Shown piece after piece: positions 36,413 to 38,512 of a DNA stretch of 38,512 bases (position 1 is its first letter; the number at the start of each line of letters is the position of its first letter). The notes under the pieces were generated by a model. It had not been told where the DNA came from. It worked only from the letters and a program-made list of their open reading frames with translations, and did no database searches. Both the position numbers and the translations under genes were made by a program. Source of the stretch: a virus; IMG/VR virus record IMGVR_UViG_3300049098_000121, positions 1-38,512 of that record; one strand, 5' to 3'.

Positions 36413-38109
36413 AATGTAATAAATCCTCGGTCATTATAAGCATGGGGTTCTTCCTTTTCACGTTTCAACAACATACCTATCGCGTTTAGAGTTGCAACGA
36501 TTCCATCAACCCGCCCGGTTGCTTTTTTCTTTGAGATTTTTCTATTCCCAGCCGGATCTTCTTCTGTTGTCGCATTTGCCGCGCACCAGGTCATTGCTGG
36601 ATTTCCATTGTGCTTTATTTCATCACTCAGCAGCAATCGCTCAAACTCATCGACAGCAGGCGCCATGTCTTTGTATCCCTGGCCATAAGAATCAAGCGGT
36701 ATATCTTCACCCTCATCGGCAAGTATTTGCTTAAGATCCTCTATTCTCCATCGGTCATAACCAATCACCATGATGTCGAACAAACTGGACAGATAAATAA
36801 TACGTTTACACACAGCCAGTTTACTGATCGCTTTACCGGGTGTCGTTTCAAGATAACCGTCTCTTTTCCACATCAAATAATCAACGCCATCCTTTTCAGC
36901 CTTATTGCTCAATCCTTCCTCTGGCAACCAAAAATAAGGAACAAGACGATAAACGGGATCATCCTCTGTAGGCTCAAAAATCAATGCCAGCGCAGTTAAA
37001 TCCTGAGTGGACGATAAATCGAGTCCGCCCCAACAGCTCCTTCCTCTTAATTGATCGATTTCAATGCTTTCCTGTGCATCTAACCAGACATCTGATGAGA
37101 TCCATGGAGACTCTGCACCCACCCATTCACAAAAGTTCAATCGTCTTACAATAGATTCTGCCGACGGCATCCCTTTTGCCTGTGTGACCAGTTCGCGCAA
37201 ATAGTCTGGCTTAATGGTCACGCCAAGACTGGGGTTAGCCTTTGGCCAGCAGGTCTCATCGTTCATCGGATCATCATTCTCATCCAGCGCGCAAATGTAT
37301 GAGAAAAACGAATCATCCTGTATCTGACCAGCTGCGACCTTCTTCCCATATTCGTGATAATTCCAGCAAACCGATGTTTTATCATGGCCGCTATTTGTGA
37401 TCATAAACATGAGCGCCTGGCGCCTGCCTTTTGTTCCTGCACGAAGCATATCAACGACATTGCTGTTTTTATGCTCATGGATTTCATCCAGCAATGAAAT
37501 ATGAGGCCTTGGACCGGATTGACCATCATCGGCACTGATAGGCCTGAAAAACGACCCTTGTTCTAAAAAGGCCAGGTTCCAGACATTCTGCCCGGTACCG
37601 GATTTAACGATAGCGCCTGATAGATCAGGAGACATATCAACCATGGCAACAGCATCTCTGAACAAGACCATGGCCTGATCTTTTTTTGCGGCAGCGGCAT
37701 AAACTTCCGCGCGAGGTTCCCCATCTGACGTCAAGCCATACATCCCAATTCCAGCCGACAATGGACTCTTGCCTGAACCTTTTCCGGTTTCTACAAAGGA
37801 AACCCTGAACCGTCGATAACCGTCTTCGTTAACCCAGCCAAACAGACTGCCGATAATAAACTTTTGCCAGGGCAACGGATCGTATACTTCGCCTTCAAAC
37901 TCTCCGCCATTTAATCTTAATACTTCCTGAAAAAACCCAATAACATGCAAGGCCCGTTCAACATCAAAATAAAAACCACGATCAGAGGCTTTTTCCAAAT
38001 CGTCAAGATGACGTTGACATGCGTTTCTGACATGAGGACCTGCAATAATTTTCTCATTCACCACATCCATGGCGTAATCGGTTACAGGATCAGAAATATT
38101 TTTTTGCAC
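36409..38109 (-). CDS. terL: Terminase large subunit
   Basis: This protein of 566 residues is the packaging ATPase and nuclease. The Walker A-like motif is VETGKGSGKSPLSAG (about residues 106-120); Walker B is HISLLDEIHEH (about 203-213), with catalytic Glu. The C-terminal nuclease domain shows GGLDLSSTQDLTALALIFEP, GYDRWR and the late acidic DGIVATLNAIGML. This matches the HK97-type large terminase family. It starts with GTG, overlapping the end of TerS by 20 nt. Confidence 0.96.
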   Translation of the reverse strand: MQKNISDPVTDYAMDVVNEKIIAGPHVRNACQRHLDDLEKASDRGFYFDVERALHVIGFFQEVLRLNGGEFEGEVYDPLPWQKFIIGSLFGWVNEDGYRRFRVSFVETGKGSGKSPLSAGIGMYGLTSDGEPRAEVYAAAAKKDQAMVLFRDAVAMVDMSPDLSGAIVKSGTGQNVWNLAFLEQGSFFRPISADDGQSGPRPHISLLDEIHEHKNSNVVDMLRAGTKGRRQALMFMITNSGHDKTSVCWNYHEYGKKVAAGQIQDDSFFSYICALDENDDPMNDETCWPKANPSLGVTIKPDYLRELVTQAKGMPSAESIVRRLNFCEWVGAESPWISSDVWLDAQESIEIDQLRGRSCWGGLDLSSTQDLTALALIFEPTEDDPVYRLVPYFWLPEEGLSNKAEKDGVDYLMWKRDGYLETTPGKAISKLAVCKRIIYLSSLFDIMVIGYDRWRIEDLKQILADEGEDIPLDSYGQGYKDMAPAVDEFERLLLSDEIKHNGNPAMTWCAANATTEEDPAGNRKISKKKATGRVDGIVATLNAIGMLLKREKEEPHAYNDRGFITL

Positions 38110-38485
38110 CTGACTGGTTATCTTTATTAAACAATTCCATCTGAGGTGATGGTGTCACACGTGATCTGGATGAGGGTGACATCCCAAATTCAGCCATAAA
38201 CTTGTGCATCTGCTCTGCAGCTCTGTTACTGATCTGCAGCAAAACGGAAATCTGCTTATAGCCTGATGGCGTTTCTTCAATCAACCCATCATCACCCAGT
38301 TTTTTTATCTTTGCTTCAGTGTCTGCCCACCGCGCATACGCCTGGCAATACACAGCCAGAGCAGCCCGATCCATTTGTGTGATCAGGCCAAGTTTTTCCA
38401 GTTGAGGTGAAATGCGTCTCCACTCTTTTTTTGCCATTGGCAACAAATGGTCTGGACATTTTGGAACAGACACTTCTGGGGACAC
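38090..38485 (-). CDS. terS: Terminase small subunit, P27 family, short N-terminus
   Basis: This protein of 131 residues matches the P27/Terminase_4 family: PKCPDHLLPMAKKEWRRISP, ALAVYCQAYARWADTEAKI, AAEQMHKFMAEFGMSPSSRS. It recognises the packaging site and feeds DNA to TerL. The family usually begins with a basic RRKPT-like segment and LxGxxRxxRH before this point. Here the only available start is GTG at 38485, without a visible Shine-Dalgarno, and in-frame stops occur just upstream. Joined to the other end of the window, an ATG at 16-14 gives MKTRRLTGL then a stop in a different frame, so the natural N-terminus may be interrupted or the junction incomplete. Confidence 0.82.
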   Translation of the reverse strand: MSPEVSVPKCPDHLLPMAKKEWRRISPQLEKLGLITQMDRAALAVYCQAYARWADTEAKIKKLGDDGLIEETPSGYKQISVLLQISNRAAEQMHKFMAEFGMSPSSRSRVTPSPQMELFNKDNQSGAKKYF

Positions 38486-38512
38486 CGAGTCGTGTTAATT
38501 ATAAGCCGGTTA
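38486..38512. other. Right end of the sequence, probable packaging-site (cos) vicinity
   Basis: The ends fall between HNH and TerS, where cos lies in many HK97-like phages. No direct terminal repeat is shared by the first and last bases. Joining the ends leaves only about 55 nt between HNH stop and TerS start, so some bases may be missing. Confidence 0.35.

Overview
The window looks like a complete or nearly complete genome of a temperate, long-tailed (siphovirus-type) phage of a proteobacterium, most likely a gammaproteobacterium. It has lambda-like control circuitry and HK97-like head genes. Packaging genes sit at the two ends (HNH endonuclease at the left, terminase at the right). All late genes lie on the minus strand in the order HNH > TerS > TerL > portal > protease > capsid > connectors > tail > fibres > lysis, once the two ends are joined. 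A tmRNA 3'-end attachment core lies directly after the integrase, yet phage genes continue on both sides of it. It is therefore attP, and the sequence is the free phage form rather than an integrated prophage. The host species cannot be named from this sequence.

Layout. (1) 1-2.9 kb, minus strand: a Cro-like repressor, a ribbon-helix-helix protein, a terminator, a small regulator, lambda O-like and P-like replication proteins with an iteron origin inside the O gene, a Q-like antiterminator, a strong late promoter, two tandem terminators, then HNH. (2) 2.85-4.0 kb: the immunity region. A CI-like repressor without a peptidase domain and a convergent membrane/zinc-ribbon protein lie between two near-identical operator-promoters (pR-like at 2860-2888, pL-like at 3935-3963). 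(3) 4.0-8.2 kb, plus strand: an early operon of mostly tiny proteins (a DUF6948-like protein, a Gly/Ser/Tyr-rich protein, a KilA-C antirepressor-like protein, tandem-HTH protein, membrane peptides), ending in xis and int. (4) 8.2-8.4 kb: attP with candidate arm sites. (5) 8.4-38.5 kb, minus strand: lysis genes, a fibre/virion accessory block including a 998-residue repeat protein and two large proteins that resemble carbohydrate-active enzymes, the tail tip, tape measure, tail chaperones with a programmed -1 frameshift, tail tube, connectors, capsid, ClpP-type protease, portal and terminase.

Inferred logic: in the lysogen the repressor binds the same 16-bp palindrome (GTAAAG-N4-CTTTAC) at both early promoters. 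After induction the leftward transcript makes Cro, the replication proteins and then Q. Q would let polymerase starting at the late promoter read through two terminators into about 30 kb of head, tail and lysis genes. The rightward transcript makes early modulators and excisionase/integrase.

Most worth checking: the repeat protein with 33 copies of a 14-residue unit; the DUF6948/Gly-Ser-Tyr gene pair followed by a triple-hairpin RNA element; the twin promoters that predict leaderless repressor and cro messages; a terminator whose stem contains the next gene's ribosome-binding site; terminators on both sides of the capsid gene; and a TerS gene whose 5' end looks disrupted at the ends of the sequence.
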